A stretch of 46,009 nucleotides of DNA, taken from JTS-RE37 sp041743975. Its GTDB lineage: Bacteria; Bacteroidota; Bacteroidia; Flavobacteriales; Flavobacteriaceae. Made by a program: the position numbers and the translations under genes. Under the pieces are notes generated by a model that saw nothing but the letters and a program-made list of their open reading frames with translations, was not told where the DNA came from and made no database searches. Shown here in pieces: positions 15,167 to 23,796 of this stretch; within the stretch, counting starts at the first letter, position 1, and every line of letters begins with the position of its first letter. The DNA lies in contig JBGTLT010000157.1 of NCBI GenBank assembly GCA_041743975.1, positions 1 through 46,009 on the forward strand. Reading direction: 5' to 3'.

Positions 15167-17110
15167 ATGGCTGAAACACTATCCAAATCAGGCATTATGG
15201 GTGTCCCAACCGACGAGGAATCCCGCAAATTTGAAAAAATCGACACCGCTATCTATGATAGTTCGGAACAGGCTTCATTTTATGTCGCCAATGAGATTGC
15301 CGACCTCATCCGGCAGCGTCAGAAACAGGGCAAGAATGCGGTCCTTGGCCTCGCTACCGGTTCAACGCCCACCAAGGTTTATGAATTTCTGGTGAAATTC
15401 CACAAGGAAGAAGGCCTGAGTTTTAAAAATGTAATCACCTTCAACCTGGATGAATATTTTCCGATGGAGCGCGATTCACTCCACAGTTATGTCCGCTTTA
15501 TGCGGGAGCATTTATTCGATCATATCGACATGAAGAAAGCCAACATCAATATTCCGGATGGTACGCTGGAAAAGGAAGATGTGCGCGAATATTGCGAAGC
15601 ATATGAAAAGAAAATCCTGGAGGCAGGGGGAATTGATATCCAGGTCCTGGGAATTGGCCGCACCGGGCATATCGGGTTTAATGAACCCGGTTCCTCCATG
15701 ACCAGTAAAACCAGGATGGTACGCCTGGACAGGGTTACCCTGCTCGATGCGGCAAGTGATTTCTTCGGGATGGAAAATGTGCCCGCTAAAGCCCTCACCA
15801 TGGGGGTAGGGACCATCATGGCAGCCAGGAGGATCATCCTGATGGCCTGGGGTGAAGGAAAGGCAGGTGTCATCAAACAAGCTGTTGAAGGGGAAATCCG
15901 GGAATCGATCCCGGCCACATTCCTGCAACGCCACGAGCATTGTACGTTCATAATTGACCAGGCTGCCGCCTCCAACCTCACGCGGATCAGCACCCCATGG
16001 CTGGTATCTGAATGTGTATGGGATGACCCCCTTATCAAAAGGGCCACCATCTGGCTTTCCGAAAAACTGGAGAAAGCTATTCTAAAGCTGACCAATGAGG
16101 ATTACAACGAATTCGGAATGGGGAACCTTGTGGCGGAAATCGGTTCGGCTGAACATATTAACCTTATCGTCTTTAACCACCTGCAACGCACCATTACCGG
16201 CTGGCCGGGAGGGAAGCCCAATGCAGATGACAGCAATCGTCCCGAAAGGAAAGACCCCTACCCCAAAATCTCCCTCATTTTCAGCCCCCACCCCGATGAT
16301 GATGTCATCTCCATGGGTGGTACCCTGTTAAGACTGGTAGACCAGGGACATGAGGTTCACGTAGCCTACCAAACCTCCGGGAATATCGCGGTCTTTGATG
16401 ATGAAGTGGTCCGCTTCCTCGATTTTGCCACAGATATACAACAGGATGACCAGGGACTCCTTGATCAGTTTAAGGATATACGGAAATTCCTCAGTTCCAA
16501 AGCCCCCGGGCAGGTAGATAGTCCGATTATACAAAAATACAAAGGCTTGATACGCAAAGGCGAGGCACTGGCCGCGTGCCGGTATTGCGGGGTTGCTGAA
16601 AAGAATGCCCATTTCCAGAATCTGCCGTTCTATGAGACGGGGACCGTTAAAAAGAAGCCGTATTCGGAGGCGGATGTAAAGATAACCTATGAACTGCTGC
16701 AAAAAGTGAAACCACACCAGGTTTTTGCGGCAGGCGACCTTTCCGATCCCCATGGTACCCACAGGGTGTGCCTTCAGATTATATACGCTGCGCTGGACCG
16801 CCTGGTAAAAGAAGGAGCGGAGTGGATAAAGGATTGTTATGTATGGTTGTACCGGGGTGCATGGCAGGAATGGGATATAGCCGACATGGAGATGACAATC
16901 CCTATCGGCCCCAAAGATATGGAACGCAAGAAAAATGCCATCTTCAAACACCAGTCCCAAAAGGACAGCGCCATGTTCCCCGGGAATGATAAAAGGGAAT
17001 TCTGGCAGCGGGCAGAACAACGCAATACCGAAACAGCCATGAAATACAATTCTCTGGGAATGGCAGAATATGAGGCTATGGAAGGCTTTGTACAATATAA
17101 ATTCATGTAA
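15167..17110 (+). CDS. nagB: Glucosamine-6-phosphate deaminase fused to a PIG-L (LmbE-like) deacetylase domain
   Basis: The 647-residue protein has two parts. Residues about 30-290 are a NagB isomerase/deaminase domain (LATGSTPTKVYEF, FNLDEY with D95, GIGRTGHIGFNEPGSS with H168, MGVGTIMAAR) that converts GlcN-6-P to fructose-6-P and ammonia. Residues about 365-620 are a PIG-L/LmbE-type domain (SPHPDDDVISMGG, HPDDD at 375-379; DPHGTH, HGTH at 529-532) with the expected zinc ligands and catalytic aspartate. PIG-L enzymes remove N-acetyl groups from GlcNAc-containing molecules. With no nagA in the locus, this domain might deacetylate GlcNAc-6-P (inference). Such long NagB forms occur in other Bacteroidota. 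At the position of E. coli Asp141 the sequence has Thr166. There is no signal peptide, so it is cytoplasmic. First gene of the rightward cluster. Confidence 0.9.
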   Translation: MAETLSKSGIMGVPTDEESRKFEKIDTAIYDSSEQASFYVANEIADLIRQRQKQGKNAVLGLATGSTPTKVYEFLVKFHKEEGLSFKNVITFNLDEYFPMERDSLHSYVRFMREHLFDHIDMKKANINIPDGTLEKEDVREYCEAYEKKILEAGGIDIQVLGIGRTGHIGFNEPGSSMTSKTRMVRLDRVTLLDAASDFFGMENVPAKALTMGVGTIMAARRIILMAWGEGKAGVIKQAVEGEIRESIPATFLQRHEHCTFIIDQAAASNLTRISTPWLVSECVWDDPLIKRATIWLSEKLEKAILKLTNEDYNEFGMGNLVAEIGSAEHINLIVFNHLQRTITGWPGGKPNADDSNRPERKDPYPKISLIFSPHPDDDVISMGGTLLRLVDQGHEVHVAYQTSGNIAVFDDEVVRFLDFATDIQQDDQGLLDQFKDIRKFLSSKAPGQVDSPIIQKYKGLIRKGEALAACRYCGVAEKNAHFQNLPFYETGTVKKKPYSEADVKITYELLQKVKPHQVFAAGDLSDPHGTHRVCLQIIYAALDRLVKEGAEWIKDCYVWLYRGAWQEWDIADMEMTIPIGPKDMERKKNAIFKHQSQKDSAMFPGNDKREFWQRAEQRNTETAMKYNSLGMAEYEAMEGFVQYKFM

Positions 17111-17135
17111 AACCAATCCCTTTAACAGCAAGTAC

Positions 17136-17165
17136 AACCAGGCATTGCAACAGATCTGCCTGGTT
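17136..17165 (+). other. Stem-loop between nagB and GHL10 gene
   Basis: AACCAGGCA (17136-17144) and TGCCTGGTT (17157-17165) form a perfect 9-bp stem with a 12-nt loop in the 77-bp spacer. No U-run follows, so it is not a standard intrinsic terminator; it may adjust expression or mRNA stability between the genes. An AACAGCAAG sequence at 17124-17132 resembles the candidate operator 10-mer. Confidence 0.4.
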
Positions 17166-17187
17166 CAGCCTTCCTACACTAAATCGC

Positions 17188-18696
17188 ATGCGCAAAATTT
17201 ATTGCATCCTTCTCCTGTTCCTTCTGGCATCCTGTACTGTATTTAAACCTGTTATCCAGCCAAAACGTGAATTCCGGGGGGTCTGGATTGCCACAGTCGT
17301 GAATATTGACTGGCCCCATAGCGGCGCTGATACCTGGGCACGGCAACAAGCGGATTACCTCCGGATACTCGACTTTTATCGCAGGCTCAACCTGAATGCG
17401 GTCATCGTTCAGATCCGTACGGCCGGCGACGCCTTTTACCCTTCAGCCTATGCCCCATGGTCTCGTTTTCTAACGGGGAAAGAGGGCGTACCTCCAAAGA
17501 CGGAGGAAGACCCGCTGCAATGGATGATCCGGCAGGCACACATCAGGGGATTTGAATTCCATGCCTGGCTGAACCCCTATCGTGCAACCTTTGACGAGAA
17601 TGTTGAAATCCTTGCCAAAACGCATGACTTCCATACCCATCCCGATTGGATGTTCAAATATGGAAAAAAGTACTATTATGATCCCGGCATCCCGGAAGTA
17701 CAGGACCACCTGGTTAACATTATGAAGGAAGTGGTACGGAATTACCAGGTGGATGCCCTCCATTTTGACGATTATTTCTACCCCTACAGGATCCAGGGTG
17801 AAGTGATCCCGGATTCCCTGACCTATGCGGCCCGGGCCATGCCCGGCCAGGCACTTGATGACTGGCGCCGCAGCAATATAGATTCCCTGGTGAAAAAGGT
17901 TCACGGGATGATACAAAAAGAAAAAGAGTGGGTCCAGTTTGGAATCAGCCCCTTTGGGGTTTGGAAAAACAACACTACAGACCCAAGGGGTTCGGATACA
18001 CAGGCCGGACAAACCACCTATGAGGATTTGTATGCGGATCCGCTGAAGTGGATGAAAGAGGGCTATATAGATTACCTGGTGCCACAGGTATATTGGAGCA
18101 TGGACCTCCCCGTAGCATCCCACAGCAAGATCGTTAGCTGGTGGGCCGGTATAACCCCACTCACCAACCTCTATATTGGTAATGCGGCTTATAAGGTGCG
18201 GGACAATGCCGATAAGGCATGGGAGCGGAAAAAAGAATTACCGAAACAACTCCGACTAGCCAGGACCTACGAAAATATCCAGGGCAACGTTTTTTTCAGT
18301 GCCCGGTCTTTGCTCAATAAGAACATGGATGTGGTGAGGCATATTAAAAATAAGTATTATAAATACCCTGCTCTAACCCCTGAGTCGCCCTTACGAACTG
18401 GAAAGAGCACCCTATCCCCTTCCCCACCGATACTAACGAAAGCCTCCAATTACTATCAATTCCAGTTCCATTTTAACACCGGGAGCGATTACCGCTATGC
18501 CATGGTCTATGCTGCCCGCAGTCCCGGGAAATTATCCGGGCTGCCACCTTCCCGGGCTATTGCCAGGATCTTTCTCGATGGCCGTAACAGTTTCAACCTG
18601 GGCAAGGACCTGATCCGCAAAAGGAGCCATATCTCCATCACATTTCTAAACAGGTTTGGAACGGAAAGTGACCCAATTGTTTTAAATTTGGAGTAA
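17188..18696 (+). CDS. GHL10-family glycosyl hydrolase lipoprotein (DigH/YddW-like)
   Basis: The 502-residue protein has a lipoprotein signal peptide with lipobox LASC (Cys16), followed by a glycosyl-hydrolase-like 10 (GHL10, formerly DUF187) TIM barrel at about residues 27-330. Visible stretches are REFRGVWIATVVNIDWP, LNAVIVQIRTAGDAFYPS, FEFHAWLNPYRA, DALHFDDYFYPY, FGISPFGVW and YLVPQVYWSM. The C-terminal ~100 residues look like a small beta domain. E. coli DigH (YddW) of this family cuts glycan strands stripped of peptides. Its place between nagB and an AmpG-like permease supports a role in releasing peptidoglycan fragments outside the cytoplasm (inference). It would be anchored in the periplasm-facing or outer membrane. 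The acidic residues of HFDDY are candidates for catalysis. Confidence 0.88.
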   Translation: MRKIYCILLLFLLASCTVFKPVIQPKREFRGVWIATVVNIDWPHSGADTWARQQADYLRILDFYRRLNLNAVIVQIRTAGDAFYPSAYAPWSRFLTGKEGVPPKTEEDPLQWMIRQAHIRGFEFHAWLNPYRATFDENVEILAKTHDFHTHPDWMFKYGKKYYYDPGIPEVQDHLVNIMKEVVRNYQVDALHFDDYFYPYRIQGEVIPDSLTYAARAMPGQALDDWRRSNIDSLVKKVHGMIQKEKEWVQFGISPFGVWKNNTTDPRGSDTQAGQTTYEDLYADPLKWMKEGYIDYLVPQVYWSMDLPVASHSKIVSWWAGITPLTNLYIGNAAYKVRDNADKAWERKKELPKQLRLARTYENIQGNVFFSARSLLNKNMDVVRHIKNKYYKYPALTPESPLRTGKSTLSPSPPILTKASNYYQFQFHFNTGSDYRYAMVYAARSPGKLSGLPPSRAIARIFLDGRNSFNLGKDLIRKRSHISITFLNRFGTESDPIVLNLE

Positions 18697-18783
18697 CTTT
18701 AACCGGCTTTTGGGAATTTCCCCTTAACATTCATCACAAATTGCACTGCCTGAACCCACCGATCCTAAAATCCCGCAACCGGC

Positions 18784-20058
18784 ATGATCCAAAAAGATAA
18801 ATGGGCCTGGGCCTGGGTACCTGTTCTATATTTTACCCAGGGGCTCCCCTATGTGGTGGTGGTTACCGTTTCGGTCATAATGTACAAAAAACTAGGGGTA
18901 AGCAATGCTGATATCGGCCTCTATACCAGCTGGTTATACCTTCCCTGGGTCCTAAAGCCCCTGTGGAGCCCCTTTGTGGACCTCAAAAGTACCAAGCGAA
19001 AATGGTTCCTTTCCATGCAGTTTTTGATCGCGGTGGCGCTCATGGGAGTGGGCCTTACACTGCCCACAAATATGTTCTTTGTGGCTTCCCTGGCCTGTTT
19101 CTGGATGGCGGCATTTGCATCCGCAACAAATGACATAGCTTCGGACGGTTACTATATGATTGGGCTAACGGAAAAGAAACAATCATTTTTTGTAGGGATT
19201 CGCAGCACATTTTACCGCCTGGCAATGGTTACCGGGGAAGGGCTTGTCATCATCCTGGCAGGGTACCTGGAAAACCGGTATGGGGACAATGCGAAAGCCT
19301 GGAGTTATACCATGACCTTTACGGCAGTATTGATGTTGCTCCTTGCCATTTCCAATTTTTTTGTCACCCCGAAGTATGAAACGTCGGAAGCCATTGCGAA
19401 GGACCAACCCAAAGGTTTTATGGAAGTATTCACCTCTTTTTTTAAAAAGAAGGATATCGGTTTGGCGTTGGCCTTCATCCTCACCTACAGGCTGGGGGAA
19501 TCCCAGCTGGTCAAAATGGCCTCCCCTTTCCTGCTGGACAACCCTTCAGTGGGGGGGTTGGGGTTTACCACTAAGGAAGTGGGGGTTTTGTTCGGTACCG
19601 TAGGGGTTATCATGCTTTCCCTCGGTGGGATCACAGGCGGGATACTGATTTCCAGGGATGGCCTCAAAAAATGGATGCTGCCCATGATACTATCCCTCAA
19701 TGTTCCCAACATCCTCTATGCCATCCTGGCCGGAACCAAAACAACCCACATTGTTGCTGTTACGGCCACCGTAGTATTTGAAAAATTTGGATATGGCTTC
19801 GGGTTCACTGCCTTCCTGATGTATCTCATCTACATAGCCGAAGGGAAATCAAAAACCTCCCACTATGCCATTGCAACAGGTTTTATGGCCCTCGGTATGA
19901 TGCTTCCGGGGATGGTCAGTGGCTATATGCAGGAATGGCTGGGCTATGGAGGTTTCTTTATATGGGTGGTCATCGCCGCTTTGCCAGCCCTGTTACTCCT
20001 TCGATATATTACATACCCGGCAGATTACGGGAAAAAAGGCAACAATGATAACAGCTAA
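18784..20058 (+). CDS. ampG: AmpG-like MFS permease for peptidoglycan fragments
   Basis: A 424-residue major facilitator protein with about 12 membrane segments. The start (YFTQGLPYVVVVTVSVIMY, ADIGLYTSWLYLPWVLKPLWSPFVD) and the FASATNDIASDGYYM stretch in membrane helix 4 are characteristic of the AmpG muropeptide transporter group. AmpG imports GlcNAc-anhydroMurNAc (peptides) into the cytoplasm. The gene overlaps nagZ by 14 bp and is followed by anmK, both acting on such imported sugars, which supports the substrate. The symbol rests on family and context; other AmpG-like permeases carry different substrates, so specificity is inferred. The spacer to the preceding gene is 87 bp. Confidence 0.8.
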   Translation: MIQKDKWAWAWVPVLYFTQGLPYVVVVTVSVIMYKKLGVSNADIGLYTSWLYLPWVLKPLWSPFVDLKSTKRKWFLSMQFLIAVALMGVGLTLPTNMFFVASLACFWMAAFASATNDIASDGYYMIGLTEKKQSFFVGIRSTFYRLAMVTGEGLVIILAGYLENRYGDNAKAWSYTMTFTAVLMLLLAISNFFVTPKYETSEAIAKDQPKGFMEVFTSFFKKKDIGLALAFILTYRLGESQLVKMASPFLLDNPSVGGLGFTTKEVGVLFGTVGVIMLSLGGITGGILISRDGLKKWMLPMILSLNVPNILYAILAGTKTTHIVAVTATVVFEKFGYGFGFTAFLMYLIYIAEGKSKTSHYAIATGFMALGMMLPGMVSGYMQEWLGYGGFFIWVVIAALPALLLLRYITYPADYGKKGNNDNS

Positions 20059-21661
20059 TATCATCCCCTATCAACTCGCTACGAAACAGCTGACCACTAC
20101 CCGGAAGGCAGGGCAGTTGTTTATGCCGGCAGCCTTTATCAACGACAGCGAAGCACAAATCCAAAAGCTCGAAAAGCTGATCAGAGACCATTTTATTGGC
20201 GGTATATGTTTTTTTCATAGCAGGGCCAGCGCAGCCACCAATTTTGAAGGCAGGCAAAAGGTGGTTTATAACAAGGATAGCCTGCAAACCCTGAAAGACC
20301 TTATAAAAAGATACCAACAGGCAGCCCTATATCCCCTGCTCATTGCTATTGACGCAGAATGGGGCCTTGCCATGCGCGTTGAAAACACCCCCCAGTACCC
20401 CTATGCTGTAACGTTGGGAGCTATTCGGGACAAGGGAGAATCAGTGCAAAAAGTGGGCCGTCAGATTGCCTTTGATTTAAGGGCAGCCGGGATTCATTGG
20501 AATTTTGCCCCTGTGGCGGATATCAACAACAACCCCCTGAATCCCGTCATCGGCTACCGCTCGTTCGGGGAAGACAAGCAGTTGGTATCACAACTGGTTA
20601 TTGCCTATATCCGGGGCCAGCAGGAAATGGGAATCCTCAGTTGCGCAAAACATTATCCGGGACATGGGGATACGGCGACGGATTCCCATTTGGGATTGCC
20701 CCTGATCGCAAAATCGCGGGAAGAACTGGAAAATAATGAACTCTTTCCATTCCGGGAAGCGATCAACCACGGGGTGGATTCCATTATGGTAGGACATCTT
20801 GCAGTCCCTGCACTGACCGGGGAACAGGACCTGCCTACTTCCGTTTCCGGGAAAGCCATCACCGACATATTAAGGAAGGACATGGGCTTTACAGGGGTTG
20901 TGGTTTCCGATGCCCTCAACATGAGGGCAATTTCCGATAGGTACCCTTCCAACGGGGAACTGGAGTGGCAGGCCTTTGATGCCGGGAATGACGTCTTGTG
21001 TTTTGCCGAACACAATGCGGAAGGAATACAAAAAATCCTTAAAAATAGCTCAGAGGGGCAGGTGGAGCGAAGTTTTAAGCGGGTCTGGAAGTTAAAGGAA
21101 AAAGCGCTGGCTGTTATTCATTCCGGACTGCCCACTTCCCCGGGTTCAGCTGCAGACCTCAACAGGGACCTGGCTGCTGCCAGCCTGACACTTTACCAGG
21201 GGGAAGCCTCCATTTTTGGCCAATGGCACAGGGAGCCGCTGACCGGAATTGAAATCTCCCGTACCGGGGAGCAAGCCTTTTTCAGGAATATCCAAAAATC
21301 GTGTACCCTGAAAGTGCATTCCACCGCGGATGCCTCCTTAGAAGCAATAGCAGAGGAAGTAAAATCGGAACGCAGATTTGTCCTGGCGGTATATCCTCCA
21401 AAGGTAAAACCCCATCATAATTTTGAAATGTCAGATGAGGAGATACACTTCATCAATACCCTGATTCTCGGAAAGGACGTGATACTGTATATTTTCGGAA
21501 ATCCCTATTTACTCAATCTAATCAAGGTGCAAAAAGCGCGGGCGGTAGTCATTGCCTACCAGGATTTCCAGGTTTTCCAGGAACATGCGGCACTTCATTT
21601 CCTTGGAAAAACATCAGCCATAGGGGTACTGCCGGTAACCATCGGAAACCAGGACGTTTAA
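20045..21661 (+). CDS. nagZ: Beta-N-acetylglucosaminidase, glycoside hydrolase family 3
   Basis: NagZ removes non-reducing GlcNAc from GlcNAc-anhydroMurNAc (peptides). The 538-residue protein has the NagZ signature KHYPGHGDTATDSH (residues 202-215; the His/Asp pair acts as acid/base) and the nucleophile Asp289 in VVSDALNMRAI. Residues after about 370 form a second, GH3 C-terminal-like domain, giving the two-domain layout of Gram-positive NagZ rather than the short E. coli form. I chose ATG 20045, which overlaps the permease stop by 14 bp. A longer frame from 19919 would overlap the permease by 140 bp and adds a Cys/Trp-rich tail unlike the family. No signal peptide is present, which fits cytoplasmic recycling after import. 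Confidence 0.92.
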   Translation: MITANIIPYQLATKQLTTTRKAGQLFMPAAFINDSEAQIQKLEKLIRDHFIGGICFFHSRASAATNFEGRQKVVYNKDSLQTLKDLIKRYQQAALYPLLIAIDAEWGLAMRVENTPQYPYAVTLGAIRDKGESVQKVGRQIAFDLRAAGIHWNFAPVADINNNPLNPVIGYRSFGEDKQLVSQLVIAYIRGQQEMGILSCAKHYPGHGDTATDSHLGLPLIAKSREELENNELFPFREAINHGVDSIMVGHLAVPALTGEQDLPTSVSGKAITDILRKDMGFTGVVVSDALNMRAISDRYPSNGELEWQAFDAGNDVLCFAEHNAEGIQKILKNSSEGQVERSFKRVWKLKEKALAVIHSGLPTSPGSAADLNRDLAAASLTLYQGEASIFGQWHREPLTGIEISRTGEQAFFRNIQKSCTLKVHSTADASLEAIAEEVKSERRFVLAVYPPKVKPHHNFEMSDEEIHFINTLILGKDVILYIFGNPYLLNLIKVQKARAVVIAYQDFQVFQEHAALHFLGKTSAIGVLPVTIGNQDV

Positions 21662-21724
21662 CCGTAATAAGGCGTCAGGTTTGCCTTTAATAGCTTCAAT
21701 AAGCATGCAAAAGTTCAAGGTGAT

Positions 21725-22801
21725 ATGAAAGTACATAAGGTTTTAGGATTAATGTCGGGAACCTCCCTGGACGGGCTGGACCTGGCCTATTGTCATTTAT
21801 GGAAAACACCGCAGAAATGGGGATACGAAATAAAAGCATCCTCCCATATTCCCTATGACCCGCCACTTCAAAACAAGTTAAAAGGATCCATCGGCCTGGC
21901 AGCGGATGAACTTTTGATTTTCCATAATCAATATGGAACCTGGTTGGGCAAGCAGGCCGCCGAAATGATCAGGGAAAAGGACCTTGACGTGGATTTTATT
22001 GCCAGCCACGGACATACCACCCATCACCAGCCCGGGAAGGGTCTTACCTTCCAAATTGGTTCCGGGCAGCACCTTGCCAATGCAAGTGGTATAAAAACAA
22101 TCTGCGATTTCAGGACCAACGATGTGGCATTGGGCGGGCAGGGTGCCCCCCTGGTACCCATAGGGGATCACCTACTGTTTCCGGAATACGATTTCTGCCT
22201 CAACCTCGGGGGGATCAGCAATATGTCCTTCAATCAAAATGGCGAACGGGTGGCTTATGATATAGGCCTTGCCAACATGATCCTGAACTATATCACTCAA
22301 AAAGTGGATATCGCATATGACGAAGGCGGTCAACTCGCCTCAGGCGGCTGCCTCAATAAACAGATGCTGCACAGGCTGAACAGCCTGGAATATTATCAGT
22401 TACCGTTCCCGAAATCTACCGGATATGAATGGTTCCTGTCTGAGGTTGCCCCGATTGTTGAAAGTACCCAGGACACTACGGCTAACCTGCTGCATACGGC
22501 AATCCACCATATCTGTGAACAGGTTGTCCTACAGCTAGAGCGGTATGCAAAAACCGGCCATAGCACGCTTTTGGTAACCGGCGGTGGCGCCCTGAACACT
22601 TTTTTGACCGCCACATTACAGCAAAAGCTGGGAAATCGCATTCACCTGGAGGTCCCCCCTGCCCTGCTCATCGAATTTAAGGAAGCGCTCGTATTTGCAT
22701 TTATGGGCGTTCTCAGGCTCAACAAAGAGGTGAATGTTTTCAGGTCCGTTACCGGGGCATCCCGGAATTCCTCCAGCGGGGTTGTTTATTTACCTTCCTG
22801 A
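21725..22801 (+). CDS. anmK: Anhydro-N-acetylmuramic acid kinase
   Basis: AnmK opens the 1,6-anhydro ring and phosphorylates anhydroMurNAc with ATP, giving MurNAc-6-phosphate for MurQ. The 358-residue protein has the ASKHA-fold signatures GLMSGTSLDGLDLAYC at the N-terminus, SHGHTTHHQPGKGLTFQIG, RTNDVALGGQGAPLVP, NLGGISNMSF, YDIGLANMILN, and VTGGGALNTFL. Its length is near the family's usual 360-390. It lies 63 bp after nagZ on the same strand and completes the recycling set with murQ about 7 kb away in the divergent operon. Downstream udk follows after 42 bp, so transcription may continue into unrelated housekeeping genes. Confidence 0.95.
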   Translation: MKVHKVLGLMSGTSLDGLDLAYCHLWKTPQKWGYEIKASSHIPYDPPLQNKLKGSIGLAADELLIFHNQYGTWLGKQAAEMIREKDLDVDFIASHGHTTHHQPGKGLTFQIGSGQHLANASGIKTICDFRTNDVALGGQGAPLVPIGDHLLFPEYDFCLNLGGISNMSFNQNGERVAYDIGLANMILNYITQKVDIAYDEGGQLASGGCLNKQMLHRLNSLEYYQLPFPKSTGYEWFLSEVAPIVESTQDTTANLLHTAIHHICEQVVLQLERYAKTGHSTLLVTGGGALNTFLTATLQQKLGNRIHLEVPPALLIEFKEALVFAFMGVLRLNKEVNVFRSVTGASRNSSSGVVYLPS

Positions 22802-22843
22802 GTCTCATCTCAAATCCGTATTTTTGGGGCAAATTCAAGTAGC

Positions 22844-23452
22844 ATGCTTATTATTGGGATCGCTGGGGGAACGGGCTGTGGCAAAACCACGGTGGTCAAT
22901 CAGATCATCAATGAGTTGCCTGATAATGAAGTAGGGGTGATTTCCCAGGATTCCTATTACAATGACCTCTCTCACCTTAGCTATGATGATCGGGCAGAAA
23001 TCAATTTTGACCATCCACGGGCCATCGATTTTGAACTGCTGGCGGAGCATCTGTCAGAGCTCAGAATAGGGAATTCCATAGAACAACCTGTTTATTCCTT
23101 TGCAAAACACAACCGGACCGGGGACACCCTCCTCACCCATCCCAGGAAAGTGATGATCGTTGAGGGGATACTGATCCTTACGAATCCGGCGATCCGCAGT
23201 ATGTTCGATATCAAGATATTTGTACATGCCGATTCGGATGAAAGGCTGATACGGCGCCTCAAACGCGATATAAACGAACGTGGCAGGGAGCTGGAAGAGG
23301 TTTTGCACCGCTACCAAACCACTCTTAAACCCATGCACAACCAGTTCATTGAACCTACCAAGGAATATGCGGATATCATCATCCCGAATAATAAATACAA
23401 TACAGTGGCAGTTGATATAGTAAGAACGATAATAAATGAAAAACTGGCATAG
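22844..23452 (+). CDS. udk: Uridine kinase
   Basis: A 202-residue P-loop kinase that phosphorylates uridine (and cytidine) to UMP (CMP) for pyrimidine salvage, in the cytoplasm. It has the Walker A loop GGTGCGKTT (residues 8-16), the SQDSYYNDLSHL substrate region, FDHPRAIDFELL, and the RLIRRLKRDINERGRE lid region with PTKEYADIIIP near the end. The length is typical of bacterial Udk. It lies 5 bp before a DivIC-like gene, which in turn overlaps the methylmalonyl-CoA mutase genes, so all are likely cotranscribed. Confidence 0.93.
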   Translation: MLIIGIAGGTGCGKTTVVNQIINELPDNEVGVISQDSYYNDLSHLSYDDRAEINFDHPRAIDFELLAEHLSELRIGNSIEQPVYSFAKHNRTGDTLLTHPRKVMIVEGILILTNPAIRSMFDIKIFVHADSDERLIRRLKRDINERGRELEEVLHRYQTTLKPMHNQFIEPTKEYADIIIPNNKYNTVAVDIVRTIINEKLA

Positions 23453-23457
23453 GACGT

Positions 23458-23796
23458 ATGGGGTTTAAAGAGGTCCGAACCAAAAAATGGTTTGCGGTGA
23501 TCAGTAATATTTATATACTGGTGTTGACGGCTTTTTTGATCTGGATGGTGTTTTTTGACACCAATTCCCTGCTCATTCATTTGGAATTGAGGAAAGAGAT
23601 CAAAAAATTGGAGAAGCAACAGGAATTTTTGCGTGATGAGATCGCCAAGGACAAGAAGCTGATTGAAAAATTATCAGACCCGGAGGAATTGGAAAAATTT
23701 GGAAGGGAACATTACTATCTTAAAAAAAAGAACGAAGAAATTTATCTGATCGAATACGAAGACAGCTTAAAAAATAAAAGCGATGACCCCGAATAA
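23458..23796 (+). CDS. DivIC/FtsB-family septum formation initiator protein
   Basis: A 112-residue bitopic membrane protein with a short cytoplasmic N-terminus, one membrane segment (about residues 14-33; IYILVLTAFLIWMVFF) and a coiled coil (about 40-75). The conserved region is LSDPEELEKFGREHYYLKKKNEEIYLIEY. This is the DivIC/FtsB architecture; these proteins join FtsL and FtsQ/DivIB in the divisome and help activate septal wall synthesis. The gene begins 5 bp after udk and overlaps the next gene by 14 bp. Assignment as the cell's main FtsB/DivIC is likely but not provable from sequence alone. Confidence 0.85.
   Translation: MGFKEVRTKKWFAVISNIYILVLTAFLIWMVFFDTNSLLIHLELRKEIKKLEKQQEFLRDEIAKDKKLIEKLSDPEELEKFGREHYYLKKKNEEIYLIEYEDSLKNKSDDPE

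Noticed and set aside
19919..20044. Upstream extension of NagZ
   Set aside because: It would overlap the permease gene by 140 bp and add a tail not seen in the family; ATG 20045 gives the expected start.
22802..23782. Cobalamin riboswitch for the methylmalonyl-CoA mutase genes
   Set aside because: The mutase genes overlap upstream genes and no B12-box-like leader is present. No FMN riboswitch was seen before ribH either.
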